A stretch of DNA of 64,000 nt from Welwitschia mirabilis (lineage: Eukaryota > Gnetophyta > Gnetopsida > Welwitschiales): NCBI GenBank assembly GCA_051453625.1, contig JBOZIK010000001.1:74621512-74685511 (forward strand), read 5' to 3'. The translations under genes and the position numbers were made by a program. The notes beneath the pieces are model-generated. The model was not told the origin of the DNA, made no database searches, and worked only from the letters and a program-made list of their open reading frames with translations. This document shows positions 47,951 through 60,709 of the stretch, in pieces (the first letter of the stretch is position 1; every line of letters starts with the position of its first letter).

Positions 47951-48520
47951 GGCTTATAATAAAAATTTTGAATTAAGTTTACATGTTAAACTTCTTTCCT
48001 ATTAATAGATTTTACTTATTCATCCTTGTGATTAGAACTATTCATTTTAGTTAGATTTTTACACAAATTTAAATAATGTAACATTCTCAATTTCGTTTTA
48101 ACAAGGTGATGTTGTATAAATAAATTTGGTTTAGCTCTTTTTTATAAGTTTTCTTTAACACTCATATCTTTCTTTATAGCATCAAAAACTCTAATAATGT
48201 ACCTCTTATTACCAATGTAACATTTTATTAGTCCAATTTATGTATCTATGATGTAATAAGTGGTTGCAAGAAAAGATCTTCCTAAACATAGCGGTAACTT
48301 CCAGTATGTTGTGCTTCAATTACAATTACATCTATTGGAGTAGGATTCCTCTATTTGGATAACTAAGTTTTTAATAATTCCCATAGGTTTTTGAGTTGAA
48401 GTGTCCATCAATTCTAATATGATTTTTTTAGGTTCAATTATTTCCTCTAATCTAAGTCTTTTACAAACATGAAGAGGAATGATGTTTGCATTTACTCCTA
48501 GGTTAATTAAAGTTTTTTTT
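47951..48520 (-). pseudogene. Aspartic protease remnant of D (Athila-type)
   Basis: Retroviral-type aspartic protease, which cuts the element's polyprotein. On the minus strand from about 48504 the frame reads LGVNANIIPLHVCKRLRLEE, the counterpart of the active-site block. The Asp-Leu-Gly-Ala-Ser active site is lost: the Asp codon is gone (a TAA precedes) and Ala-Ser is Val-Asn. PMGIIKNLVIQIEE follows near 48390, then after a frameshift LGRSFLATTYYIIDT near 48290-48250, the conserved LGRPFLAT block. Downstream sequence (RVFDAIKKDM near 48180) fits the usual post-protease linker. Gag lies upstream at 48.6-50.6 kb. Confidence 0.75.
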
Positions 48521-50600
48521 TTGATTTTTTATTTATTTCTAAAGTGAATTTTACTGTTACTACCTAGGGTATTTATATTTAGGCACTTTTTGTATAATTA
48601 AATTAAAAATATATTGAGAAATCAAGACTCTACTAGGTATAGTATATTTTTATTTTATTCTAAGTAGTTCTTTTCATAGCTTAGAATACTTAGGATTTTC
48701 TTGTAAGATCTTTAACAAAGAAGAGTTATTATTATCATCTTGTGTTAAATGATCATTAGAAATGGTATTTGATTCAATCTAAGGAGTTTCTTATCTTTTT
48801 CCTTTGTTTCTAAAGCCTCATTTAATGTTGAAGAAAAACTGTATGTTTTCAAGATTTCTATATCATCCTCTTCCTCACCTTCTTCATTATTTTTGGAGAT
48901 TGAAGTCTTATGAATAGGTCATATTATATCACATATTTCATAATATATTTTTATTTCATTTGAATTTGAAAAAACCTGAGTTGTAAGAGATCCTTTTGAT
49001 CTTTAAGTTGCTAACATTTATTTTTGGAATACATTAACTTAATTTTCAATGTTTCTGTTAGTTCCTCTCAAGTCTTTTATTGTTTTCACAATAGATCATT
49101 TTAGTTTTGATTTTGAAAATTTTAAGAACTTAGTTGGAAGTTATTTGATAAGAATCTTAAATGATTAAAGCTATTATTAAAATGTTTTCAATTATTTTAC
49201 CCACTTATTTATTGTTGATATTGTATTTGGTTTTAAAAATTAGGAGGCCTTTGGTTAAATTCACATACTTCTTCAAGTATTTTCTCTTTACATGTTGATA
49301 ACAAGAAGTATTTTTTTGTTACGTTATAGTTATATTTACATATATCACACATTAATTTATATTCATTTCATTTGTTACCTTTACATCAAATAATATTTGA
49401 GTGTATTTCTCCAAAGAGGTAGTGAAATCCTTAATCACATTTGTTGAATTATTTGGTCCTCCTAGTTATCATGTTTTACTTCTTTTAAGTTCTTTATTAT
49501 TTAATCTACAATTTGATTTTCTTTAAAAGTTGGTTTAGGCCAAGTTTGACAAATTTTAATAAGACCTTCTAAAAATGTCCAATTATTTTGTAAATATAAT
49601 TTTATCAAGTTTCCACCACATAAAAAATCTAAAAGTTACTTAGTTTTCCTATTCAATTTACTATAAAAATAATCTATTAATTATTCTTTAGGGAATTTAT
49701 CAATAGGATTGGAATGAGATGCTATGATGAATCGTTCATATGTTATGGCATAATCTTGATTAGGTTATTATTAAAATCTTGTGACTTTTTTCCCCAATTA
49801 TGCTATCACTCATGAATATTTTGAAACTTCTTTTACTTAACTTTAGGCTTTAAGACNNNNNNNNNNNNNNNNNNNNNNNNNNNNNNNNNNNNNNNNNNNN
49901 NNNNNNNNNNNNNNNNNNNNNNNNNNNNNNNNNNNNNNNNNNNNNNNNNNNNNNNNGAATATTTTGAAACTTATTTTACTTAACTTTATGCTTTAAGACT
50001 TTTATGAGGCATAGTTTTAAGCCAAAGTTTTACTATATTTCTAAGTATAATAGAAAAGATAATCATATAGGTTCTATGACTATTTCATTTTTTTCCATTT
50101 CTTAAAGTAAGCACTAATCATTCTATGTTGCCGAGATGTCAAAAAGAATCTTTATTAGGTTCTCCTAAAAAGGTTGAATAAGCAAACTCTACATCATCAT
50201 CAAGAGGTAAGTTAAAGTGTTTTCAATTTCACATTTTCTATGGGCTATTAAATCTTTAAGTTTAACATTTGTATTTGTATTAGATGTATTTGCATTAGTA
50301 TTTTTTTATCATGATTAGGGTGTTGGATGATAGTAGTTACTTTTTATTTTGCATTATAGTCAAAATATAAAAAATAATTTGCTTCTACACTATATTTTCT
50401 TTTGAAAAATTGGTATCTAAAATAATTAAAGATTTTTTTTCCTTTTTTTTGGTTTAACTCTTATAATTCTTTACATACCTAGAGTATGTATACTTGGGTT
50501 ATACTTGAAATTTACTAAATCTTCTTTGATATTCTTCCTTCATCAAGATTTACTCCCTCTAATACTCTATCTTTTTACTTGAGTATTCCATGTTCCTACA
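48521..50600 (-). pseudogene. Gag remnant of D (Athila-type)
   Basis: Gag forms the particle that packages the element RNA. On the minus strand at about 49750-49560 the frame reads YERFIAASHSNPIDKFPKE, then after a stop LIDYFYSKLNRKT, then LLDFLCGGNLIKLYLQNNW. The pattern of ERF, Cys/His-Pro, YFY and a D-x-x-x-GG segment is that of the Athila gag core. An acidic stretch (NNEEGEEEDDIE near 48880) follows toward the protease. A 100-N gap at 49857-49956 breaks the upstream part. Many stops. Confidence 0.65.
49857..49956. other. Assembly gap (100 N) with duplicated flanks
   Basis: The 43 bases before the gap (49814-49856) recur after it (49957-49999) with two mismatches, so this is likely an unmerged overlap. 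Confidence 0.85.
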
Positions 50601-50975
50601 TGCTTAATGAAATTTCTACAATTTTGTCTCTATCATCATCTAGATGATTATCTATTTGAATACTACATAGATAATAAAAAATAAAAAATAGAGAAAAGAG
50701 AAAAATAGAAATAGAACATCCACCTATGTTATATAAACGATAAAGGAGATTAAAACAATTTATTCAATAGGCTATCAATCACTTGTGTTGTGTAGAAAAT
50801 AGACAGTATGATGAGTTTCAAAAAGAAGGAATGAAAAATGAAAAATGTTTAAAAACATGAAAAGAAAAACTAATGATATTTATAGTAAGAATATAATGCT
50901 ACCATTAAAAAGTACCTGAATTGAGATTCAAGGCACTTATCTAGGTAAAAATAATCCTTGAACTTCTTATAATCT
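50601..50975 (-). other. Leader region of D
   Basis: Noncoding, aligning with 40300-40860 of E2 (CAAGGCACTTATCTAGGTAA at 50921 against a near copy at 40816). No gene. Confidence 0.5.
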
Positions 50976-50992
50976 TCTCTTGTAATGAAATA
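50976..50992 (-). other. Primer binding site of D (strongly decayed)
   Basis: Plus-strand CTCTTGTAATGAAATAA lies in the same place relative to the LTR as the clear tRNA-Asp sites of E1 and E2. On its own it would not be recognised. Confidence 0.4.
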
Positions 50993-52216
50993 AGATTTGG
51001 TGTGTATTTATGTAAACATTATGTCCTTTATTAAATCCTATTAATCATCAATATATGCAGAAACACAATACACTAATATAGATGGGAATGAAATCAAATA
51101 TCATAATCCATTGAAGGAAGTAGAGTCAAAGCTAAAGAATTAATTTTAATTATGTATGCTTTCATTTTTATTTTAGGTTTAACAAAATAAAAGTGTAATG
51201 TAAGAAATAAACACATTATTTAAATGCAAATACAGTTTACTCTAAATGCAATATCTATTTAACTATCAAATCTCTATCGATCATGTATAGTCTATATTAA
51301 GTAAGAAAACTATCACTAATCAAAATTAACCTAGGCTATTAAGTACATCGAACAAAATATGAAAAAAATACACTGATTAATTCATGAAATAAAAAATGCA
51401 ATACAAGATATAAACTAATGATTTTAACCTTGACAAAGATTGCCCTTGATAAACTATATGATCAATGAATGTTATCATAGAATAATAAGAAACATAAATC
51501 ATAAGGAACATGTAGATGAATGAACAAAACTAAAATAATATTATTTTTAAAAGTGAAACCAACAACCTATCACAAATTAGTACCACCTCAATGAAGGAGA
51601 CAAGACCAACACTAAGGAAGATTCCTCTCTATAACTAAGGGATAGATCTTTGACCCTTCAATTTGCTGTCATGAGAATTTCTAGTGTAATGAAGATGATC
51701 AAAGTTGAGGGTGAAGGTAGTATTTATTTACAACTATAAATTCAAACATAGCAAATCTAATAGATGTAATTAAAACCCTAATGATATATGAAAAGTGCAT
51801 AATGAATTGCATAATGTTGGTGAAGTTTAATAGATTAACTAAAGTTAGATTTCATCCTTTTGGTTATTTAGACAATGGTGTGAATGATGCCATGTCATAT
51901 ATATTTATCCTTTATGTTAGTTCATTCAACATCCTAGTCAGCATGTAAGTAGTATCATCTAGATGGTCATCCAGATGATGAAAGAAACAATAGATTTTGA
52001 AAAGCTCTTTTATCAGGTTAAATTAACATTAAAGATCATTAACTCCTCCTCAGAATGTGAAGTATCATAATTAATCCAAAATACCTTAAAATATATTGGT
52101 AATTACACATTTTTATGATTTTCTCCTTGACTTTTAATAAATGTTGTTTTCCACTTAAACTTGTATAAATGTACTCAAAATACCCAATTGAAAACATATA
52201 ATTTAGAATCATAATA
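50993..52216 (-). repeat. D 5' LTR
   Basis: Aligns with the split LTR 17351-17594 plus 21997-22931. It is uninterrupted near 51300, showing the empty site of the E1 insertion. Ends are decayed (CATAATA at the right). It is followed by ATCTT, identical to 17346-17350. An almost perfect palindromic motif, TCATCTAGATGGTCATCCAG then ATGATGA, lies at 51956-51982. Confidence 0.75.
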
Positions 52217-52867
52217 ATCTTAATTCTAGTGGTCTATCACTTCATATTACTCTTATTCATATAAGCCCAGATCACCTTTTGCTATTATATCAACTCATGA
52301 TTTATCTACTCAATCCTCACAAGGAGCTAGTAATTAAGGATTCTCTCATTAATCAAATTTGAATAATACTTATAACTAGATGTTTCGTGTTTTGTTTATT
52401 GTGTTTATTTTCTTTATATTAGTTTTATGTGTTGTGCACATTCCTTATTATTGGTAATAGAGAAGAAGAGATATTAGATAGACTTGATAAGCATATGTTG
52501 TTAGTCTCATAAAACATTTTTAAATTCTTTATATTTCTATGCAATATAGATGATTGAAAATCATAGATATCTAACTCATGGTAAATTTAATAGTTAGTCT
52601 TAATGAACATATGAATGAATTATTATCTTGTAATAACATATTATGTTATGTTTATACATCTTTGGAAATCATAGTAAATAATATAAGTAATTGTATTCTC
52701 TTAAGTTTTGTTTTTAAATACTTAATTTTCAATTTTGTAATCCTTTTCATGTTATGAATTAGAATAAGTTTCACTTGGGCTTGTTAAGGAATACATCAAG
52801 GAGGGAACATATAATTAGAAAAAGTATATCTTTTAATTTCATTATCATCAATGATAAAGGAGGAGAT
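52217..52867. other. Old DNA right of element D, no gene
   Basis: Continuation of 16982-17350 before D inserted. It ends with AAAGGAGGAGATTATTGC, similar to a copia polypurine tract, so it may be the 3' end of a copia interior. No protein block is readable. Confidence 0.35.
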
Positions 52868-53600
52868 TATTGCACCTTATAGTTGTTAATTAATAATAAA
52901 TTAAATCTTACTTAATAATAATAATTGAAAAAGACTTATGTGGAATAAAAAAATAAAAGAGATTGCTAATCCTCAAGATAGATAGAATACAAAGCAAGGG
53001 ACAAGAGATCATGGGGTTCAAATTATACAAAGAGACTACTTAAATAAAGTTTCTAGCCACTAAGTGGTTGATTAAATTTCCTTAGGAAGTTAACATCTTA
53101 TTGTTGAACTCATCATCATTCATTTGATTAGCATTGTTAGTAGGTTGACTACCTACTGAAGAATCTAGTAATGTAAGAAAATTATCAACCATCCCATCCT
53201 AGAGGTGATCAATTAGTACTTTGAATAGGTTGAATACCTAACTAATGGTTAATAAAACACAAGTAGTTGTAAGTGATTGATAGCCATTTAAAAGCCTCAT
53301 TAAATTATTGGATAACCATTCTAAAGATACCAACAATTATATATAACATCATAATTACTTAGAATGGCTAGAAATAAACTTGTATAAACATAAAATTAAT
53401 ACTTTTTATTAGTTAATTTATTAATTATCAAAATATTTCCTTTCTCTCTCTCTTTTACAGTACTCTTTATACTTTTATTCTAGAATTATTTCACTTTTTG
53501 TACTTTATATGCTCAAGCTAATTAGACTACATAGAGGTTGAAGATTGTCATAAAATCCATTTTTAAGATAGAGGACTATTAGAAAATCCTATGAGAATGT
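52868..53600 (+). repeat. Possible copia (SIRE-like) LTR
   Basis: It begins after the purine-rich AAAGGAGGAGAT. GCCACTAAGTGGTTGATTAA (53056-53075) and several GGTTGA/GTTGAC phrases recall SIRE/Maximus LTRs. The right end and a partner LTR were not found. Confidence 0.3.
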
Positions 53601-56020
53601 AGTTAGAGGGTACACTCTTTAATAACAAAAACATGCATGTTTTCCCATTATTTTATCTTTATAATTTCTATTAGTTCATTACTATTTTATACCTAAATCT
53701 CAAATTAATTAGTAATATCATAATTCATCAAATTAATTAGCTAGTTATTAGATTGAAAATACATTTTATATTATGCTAGCATAGTGTTAATAATCAAATT
53801 TCACAATTTACCTAAGCTATCTTATTCATCCCTTGCCTCTAAGATAGTTAATCCTAACATATTTAACTTTAAGTATGAAAAAGAAAAGCCTCAAAACTAT
53901 ATTTTAACCTTAGATCCATTTATGTTATATTATCTTTTAACTAAATAGATTTCATTTCAAATGCTAGAGTCTACTCTAGGCTAGAGCTAGATTGTAGCTA
54001 GGCTTGAGGTTCATTAGTATTTTCTAGTTGAGGCATTATGGTAGTCATATCATTAATGTAGTTTTATGTTCTTTCTCATAAGTCTTTGAATTTTTTTATT
54101 AAGAAGTTATTTTTTAAGGTTAGAAAATTTCTTCTTACAACCTCTATGGTTTTCCTAGTCCATCTCAGTTAGATGTTTAACAAAAATGTTAAATTCTTGT
54201 ATAAGCATAACAAAATCTATAAATATCTTCTAAAGGATCTAAATAAAAATTTACTATTCTTAAAAAACTTTTATACTAGAGGCTTGAGAATAAATCCTAG
54301 AATCAAAAAATCCCATAAATTTTCATCCAAATCTTTTAGTAAATACTAATAATGATTCTAATATAGAAAATAATTTTTTAACTAATGTAGAATTGCTTTC
54401 CAAAGTTAAAGATACATCTCTTAACTCCATAATTACTTATTTCTATAAATATTTTTAAAACTAAATTCCATGAATTATAAGAGAAATTAGTTTTTTTTCC
54501 CCTAGGGTTCTATAAGTCAATTAAAAAATAATCCTTACTTTTGATCATGAATTTAACTTCATACTTGAAGTCCATTCTCAGTATATTCATTCAATGGAAA
54601 AAAATTTAACATAATTTTTTTAAACATAAACCCTCCACCAATAATGATGCATTAGCATTGAACTTTTTATTTAGCATCCTTTTAAGGTTTGTTACATCTA
54701 AAAATTAATTTTATTTCTAAGTAAAATATTACATCAAATTATCTTCTTGATCCTTAAATCTTGAATCCTTACATTAAGAAACATAGATTAAGCCAGCCTC
54801 TCCATATCTTTTCTTGAATAGTTTAAGTGAAGTAGATATACTTAAATTATACCCGTCAACATAAATAGATGAAAATATTTAAGTATTTTTTCATTTACTT
54901 GAAATAAATTATCAAGAATCATACTTTTAATAGCACTAAGTGGAAAATATCTTTTAAATTTAAAGGGATCACTCCATTTGAATATTAATTTCGTAGGGAA
55001 CCTAGCAAGTCAAAAATCATCAAAACATTACATAAACTAAGGCATTATATTCAAAGGTATGCTTATCATTAAATATTTTCTTTCTAGATAGATAAGCTTC
55101 AAATTAATATGTTTTTAAATTTTTATCATTTAAATTTTTATTAATAATTTTTTATCTAAGATTTAAATTCTAGTTCTCATATGATAGTTTCTAAATTTAA
55201 TCCTTAACTATTTTCTTAATTTAATTAATTAAATTAAAGATATTAAATTTTATTCTTAAAGTTTAAAGGTACAATTTTCTATTCCATCTTATAACCTATA
55301 TTAGCATAAGCTATGGCTAGAAATTACTTCTTACAATAACTAGAAATACACTTTTATAATTTTTAATTTTAAGAACTACAATTTATAGGATCAGTCATAT
55401 CTTTTTAAACATTACTGGTGGCTTAACTAAAAATTTGAGTTCATTCCAAACTGAGGCATATAGACCAATGAATCATATCGGTTGGATTCAATTCAGTGTA
55501 GCTACTATTATGAGGTGTAGCTAGGCATGCATGAGCAATGAAGGGACTAGTCACATAATGAAGTAGCAAGGGATTTTAGACATAGATAATATTTATTAAC
55601 TTCAATAATAATATTCTTAAGTACTTATTTAGGTTTTCTATATTAGTAATTTTTATTATTAAATAAGAGGCTTAAAGATTTTTAAATCCTAAATGGCTAT
55701 GAAAATAATGAAGAATAACATTTGTTCTTGATTTAAGATTAATAAGGGATCCATCTATTATAAGTGCTTATATTGTCATAATATAGTTAATAATCCATGA
55801 CATTTATATTTAGGAAATATTTAGTTTAAAATAGCTACAATTATATTTTGTACTAAAAAAAGGTATTTCTATTCATATGTTTTATTTGTAAAATAATAAT
55901 ATTTTAGAAATTTTACTAAACACTGATTTATTTTATTACATCAAGTAAAGTAACATCAAGTTTTACTCTCTTAGAAATTTCTAAAATTTTTTTATTTATT
56001 ATTTTTAACTTCTTTATATT
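53601..56020. other. Unassigned AT-rich DNA, no gene
   Basis: No supported gene, RNA or element ends. A GCTAGAGCTAGATTGTAGCT phrase near 53983 and an old-looking ATCGGTTGGATTCAATTCAG phrase near 55478 may be LTR debris. Confidence 0.4.
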
Positions 56021-58960
56021 AGCAAGAGAATGTTAGTGGTAAATCATATTTCTTCTTTTAATTTTTCCAAATCTTTATTCTCATTTTTATCCATTGAATT
56101 ATTATGTTTTAACATGGGACTCAGTTTTCTAAACTTTATTTCCTACCTTATACCTTTTTTTCCCTTTTCCTATCCTCTTTTCCCTTTTTTTTTAAATAAT
56201 TCCTCCCTCATCTCTTATATTATATTTTCCCCTTTTAAGTATGATGAATTCCACTGATGCATCATATTCCTTCTTATAAACATCTATAGAAAGTGTGTTA
56301 ACATTTATAGGTTGATTTGAATTGTTATATTTAAGTTTTCAACTTTGGCTAGTGGTGTCATATATGTCATGAATTCATTATATATTTTATTTCATTCTAA
56401 CAAACATTGTATCATAGTTTTCATTTATTTACTCTTTTGATTTCATTAATTTTCCCTTAATATGTTTTTAAAATTTGAATTGTGAGGAGATTTTATTTAA
56501 AGTAATTAAAATTTGGATACATTTTGTTGACTTTCTGTTAAGAAATAGGACATTGTTACAAAGATAAATGTGAGAAATTCATATTGTTACAAAGGCATTA
56601 ACAAGATTTGATTGTTTATTACCATTTTTAAAAATAAGATATGAAAAGATAATATTTTATTTAATAATATTTTATTATAAATTATACAAATTTTACGTAA
56701 GTCCAATATGTCAGTTTGCATTAGCTTTAATTTTTATGGTTATCTTTTTAAAGTTTTAGTTTCTTTTGAATACATCACTTTTGTTTTGGAAAAAAAAATT
56801 CTTTGAATTTTAAATTATTTTGAATTTTCCTTAAAATGCTAAGTCAGATAGTTTCCATTTTGTAGAGCTTTTTACTAATATTTTTGATAAATTTTCAAGT
56901 TTCATGTATTATTTTTCATCTAAAAATTAAATTTTTATTCTAGTTTATATAAATCTTCTATCCTTTCAAGTTAGTTCATTATGAAATTATTGAATTAATG
57001 TTCATTATTCATATCTCTGTTATGAACACACTCTTACCCTATGTTTATAACTATCAAAGGCATGGTGAAAAGTTTTAATATATTTTAATGTAAATTTTAT
57101 AATATTCTTATTATAGTTTATGCTTTTCATAATGGAAAAATTATTTTAAAAAGGTTTTAGTTAACTTTTTTCAAATCCAAATATACTTGAAAGGGATGTA
57201 GCATAATTTAACTTCTCTTTTAAAGTGTGTATGAGTGAGTGCATGTGTAATCTCCCTCTATTTGTTCAAATGCATAGGTTCTAAAGGCCTGTTAGGAAGT
57301 TACATATTTCTATAAATATGGATCTTCATTTCCTAATTCTTTGTATGTAGATAGTAAGCTAAGTGAAAATGGTTTAAACATATTACACAATGTTTGGAAA
57401 AATAATACATGTTAAAGGACTACTTTTTTTTGAGTTAATGTAGTTGAAAATTTTTAGCATGGTTGTTCCATAAATTTTAAATATATTCATTTTAGTGAAT
57501 TGGAATATATTTAAAAATTATTAAAAGTTTAGAAAACTTACGACTTCAAGTATTACTACCATAATGAAAAGTTATGTAACTGTATTCAACAATGATAAGT
57601 TAAAATGAAATGCAAAAAAAAATTATAAATTTTAATAGAATTCCAAAATAAAAATATTAGATTATTATACAAACATGCTAGCAAAGTGAAACTACCATAG
57701 CATAATGACATAACTATGAAGAATTGATGAGAGAAAACATTATGTGCTAATTTACAAAATTACAATGAATTATGTCAAATAAATAGTATATAAAAGAAAC
57801 ATAATCAAATATCATTAATAATTTACTAAGGATATTTATTTTTCCTTAACAGATTTTGCTTCAAAAAATTTTTTTTTATAGATTTTCATTTGGAAATAAA
57901 ATTGGCTTATATTAATTTATTATTTGTATCTTTAAATGTTAAATCAAAAGGGCTAATATGTACATGTGACTTTATAAATGCTAAAACTTTTAAGAAAACT
58001 TAAGAATATATAAAGCATACCTTTTTAAATAGTTCTAGCATTAACTGTTTCTCAAAAATATTGTGAAATTTGTAGATGTAGTATATGGACTCAAATTAAT
58101 AACACTTAGAATGCTATTTTACCATGGGAAGAACATAAATGATAATAAAAGTTTAATGTTTAATTATAAGAAATTGCAAAAATAGAGAATGTAAAGTAAA
58201 ATCCAATATAACAAATGTGGTAATGGATCATTCCATGTTAATATAAAGAACTTAAAGCACTATGTTTATCTTAGAATTAATACAACATGTCACAATAAAA
58301 CATGATTATTTATTAACACAAAAGATAAGATTATTTAGTATGAATAACCATAAAAGATACTACTATTTATTAAATATGAAATGAGTTAATAACAAAACTA
58401 ATGAAATATTAAATTTGTATATGAACATCAATTGTAAGGGAAAAAACATGTGTAATAGGAATAATCTCATAAATTAGTTTCACATTAAAATGCATATTTC
58501 CAATTACTACAATAGTGCGTTAATGGTGGTAGATCATTATGTTTAATGATCATGCATTAAAAGAACAGATCTTAGCCTTAAGTGCTTAAAAGAAAGTCAT
58601 GTGAAGAATGATAATGATGAAGAGTAATTTCTAGTGATATAAAGGTTACAACATACTTTTATTCATGAACATGTTTATGGTATATAGAGATCTATGGCTT
58701 AGGCATACCACTACCCTTAATAAGGGTTTGTAAATCTTGGTTATAATAAAAATAAGTGACTAACCTATGCATCTCCTAATTTTGTCAGATGATTTTGCAT
58801 TAATTTCTAAAAGGAAAATAATGCTTATAACATATTGTACATATTTGAAATTAGATTTTACAATTAATCTGAAATAAAATCTAATGTTAAAAGGTAAAGT
58901 TATAATTTGTATCACCCATTATATTGGTTATTATTTTTAACTAAAAAATGAACATTTTCA
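56021..58960. other. Unassigned AT-rich DNA, no gene
   Basis: The open stretch 56030-56257 is low-complexity (T, C-rich) and hydrophobic by composition. Nothing else is recognised. Confidence 0.4.
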
Positions 58961-59990
58961 AACATTTTCCTCCTATAAATACTCATGCTCGAAATGCTCT
59001 AGTATTTGTATGTGGGATAAATGCATTACTTAAAGAGTCAATGGAAGTATGAAAGCCTTATTTTCCTTCAAAAACTTCTTTACATTGTTATTCAACCAAT
59101 AATTATATGGATTTTGTGATAGTTAGATATTAGAAAAAAATAAAGGAACTTAACAAACTTTATTGTTAAGACAATCTAAGAAAGACACCAAACATAGGGT
59201 GATAATATGTTTCTTAAATTTAAACTGATAACTTTATAAGCATAAACTATTTTTTAATTTTTAAGTTATAATTTCTCACAGCTGTTATAATAAATTTTCT
59301 TAAATAAAGAGCCTTTTAACTCAAGAAAAAAGTTTATTTTATCATGAAAATGTTTTGTTTCTTAAATAAAACATTTAAGACCAAATTTTTTATTGTGGTT
59401 TCAAACAATTTTAATACATTATGTACTTAAAATTAAAAATTTATGAAATAAAAATTTATCAAATAAAAATTTATTAAAATTTTACAAATCAAAAGGGATT
59501 TTGAATTAAAACATTTAATGGTCATACATTACTCTAGAAGTATAGCCATCCTACTTATCCAAATGAATGATTTAATTAAGCCTAAGGCCTTATAGTGTAC
59601 CAAAGAAGGGCATCTAAATTTTTAATCAATAAGATCATAAATAGAGGACAATTAGCACAATAATGGAAATAAAGAATTTATTAATTAAATTTCATTATGG
59701 TATTAGAAATTTAAATAATTATTATTTTTATTTAAGTTCTAACATTTAACTAAAGTATAGAATTTAATTTAATTAATTACATTTTTGAAAGAGTTAAAAC
59801 TTTATGAATGTTCCTTGCTCCAAATTTCTTCACTGTACAATAGGAAATAAAGTTCTATAAAGTTTATTTCTTTGTCCTCAACTCCTTTTGGTTTAGGAGT
59901 ACTACTAATATTAGGAATGCTTCAGACTTCTAGATAATTCTACTAGGTATAGGTTCTGAAAGTCTTTGAATTATAAGAAAATATAAAAGT
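58961..59990. other. AT-rich DNA with a TATA-like box and a short tandem repeat
   Basis: TCCTCCTATAAATACTCATG at 58968-58987 looks like a core promoter, but no gene follows that I can read. A 15-bp unit, AAATAAAAATTTATC, is repeated three times at 59431-59475 with one or two changes. Confidence 0.4.
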
Positions 59991-60240
59991 CATAAAGAAA
60001 TCATGATTAAGTTTAATGTACTATTATCAAATCATTTGTAGAAATTAGGTGAATATTAATGGAATGACATTTCCTAATTCTTTCTCATGGTTTGGTAGGA
60101 AATTGGGATTAACTTTGTTGTGTATCCATTTTATTTTATTAGTAATGATATTTAGTGTGTAGTTATTTATTTGAAATGTTTTCATGGATTTTTTCACTCA
60201 TGTTCTTTTTTTAACTCAATGTACCCATGTTTTTTTTCTA
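59990..60240 (+). repeat. Direct repeat copy 1 (diverged)
   Basis: ATAAAGAAATCATGATTAAG and following text, including TTGTGTATCCATTTTATTTT and GTAGTTATTTATTTGAAA, recur in order at 60710-60965. Two copies about 0.72 kb apart. Confidence 0.6.
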
Positions 60241-60709
60241 CATTAAATGGTAGTAGGAGGAGTTTGAAATTATGAAAGTTTTAGAGTGAAGTTGGTGGTA
60301 AATGATTATAAAGAAAAAGAAAGAAAGCCTTTATTTCATAAGATGGGAATGGAAGATCACCAAAGGATGCATAAGAAGGATGGTAAGAAACCATCAAATA
60401 TGACATAGAAGGCATATCATTATAAGTTGCAAGGGACAAAGAGTGAAAGACCATCATAAGTTGTATGGAAATAAAAGTGGAAACATCAATGTAGTAGAGA
60501 TACTTTGGCAACCAACATAACAACCTTAATTTAAGGCTAGTACTACAATGAGGGAAGTTGGAATATAATTATTTTTAGTACTAGAAAAGAATAATTTTTG
60601 TGAAGTTTTTTTTTTCATGCAAAAACATAACTATTTTTATGAATGTTAGGCTTGTTTGGATAATTTTAATATTTTTAAGTTTAACAAATAGAGAATTACT
60701 AGAAAATTT
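60241..60709. other. Spacer between the direct repeats, no supported gene
   Basis: A purine-rich segment (60290-60540) leaves an 80-codon minus-strand stretch open (60281-60523), but base bias explains it and no family is recognised. Confidence 0.4.

Larger units (their letters stand above)
17351..52216 (-). mobile_element. Element D: old Athila-type LTR element with nested insertions
   Basis: Two LTR copies of one family, 17351-22931 (itself interrupted) and 50993-52216, bound this element. Both sides are flanked by an identical five-base duplication, ATCTT (17346-17350 and 52217-52221). Orientation is minus: a decayed primer site lies left of the right LTR, and a polypurine tract (on the minus strand) lies right of the left LTR. 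Gag and protease remnants on the minus strand lie at about 48.0-50.6 kb. No RT or integrase of D is readable, so pol was lost or never present. Nested inside are E1, F, G, E2 and a CACTA element. Confidence 0.75.

Noticed and set aside
56030-56257. 75-codon plus-strand stretch
   Set aside because: Low-complexity T/C-rich DNA with no family resemblance.
60281-60523. 80-codon minus-strand stretch
   Set aside because: The plus strand is purine-rich there, which removes stops from the minus strand. No family resemblance.
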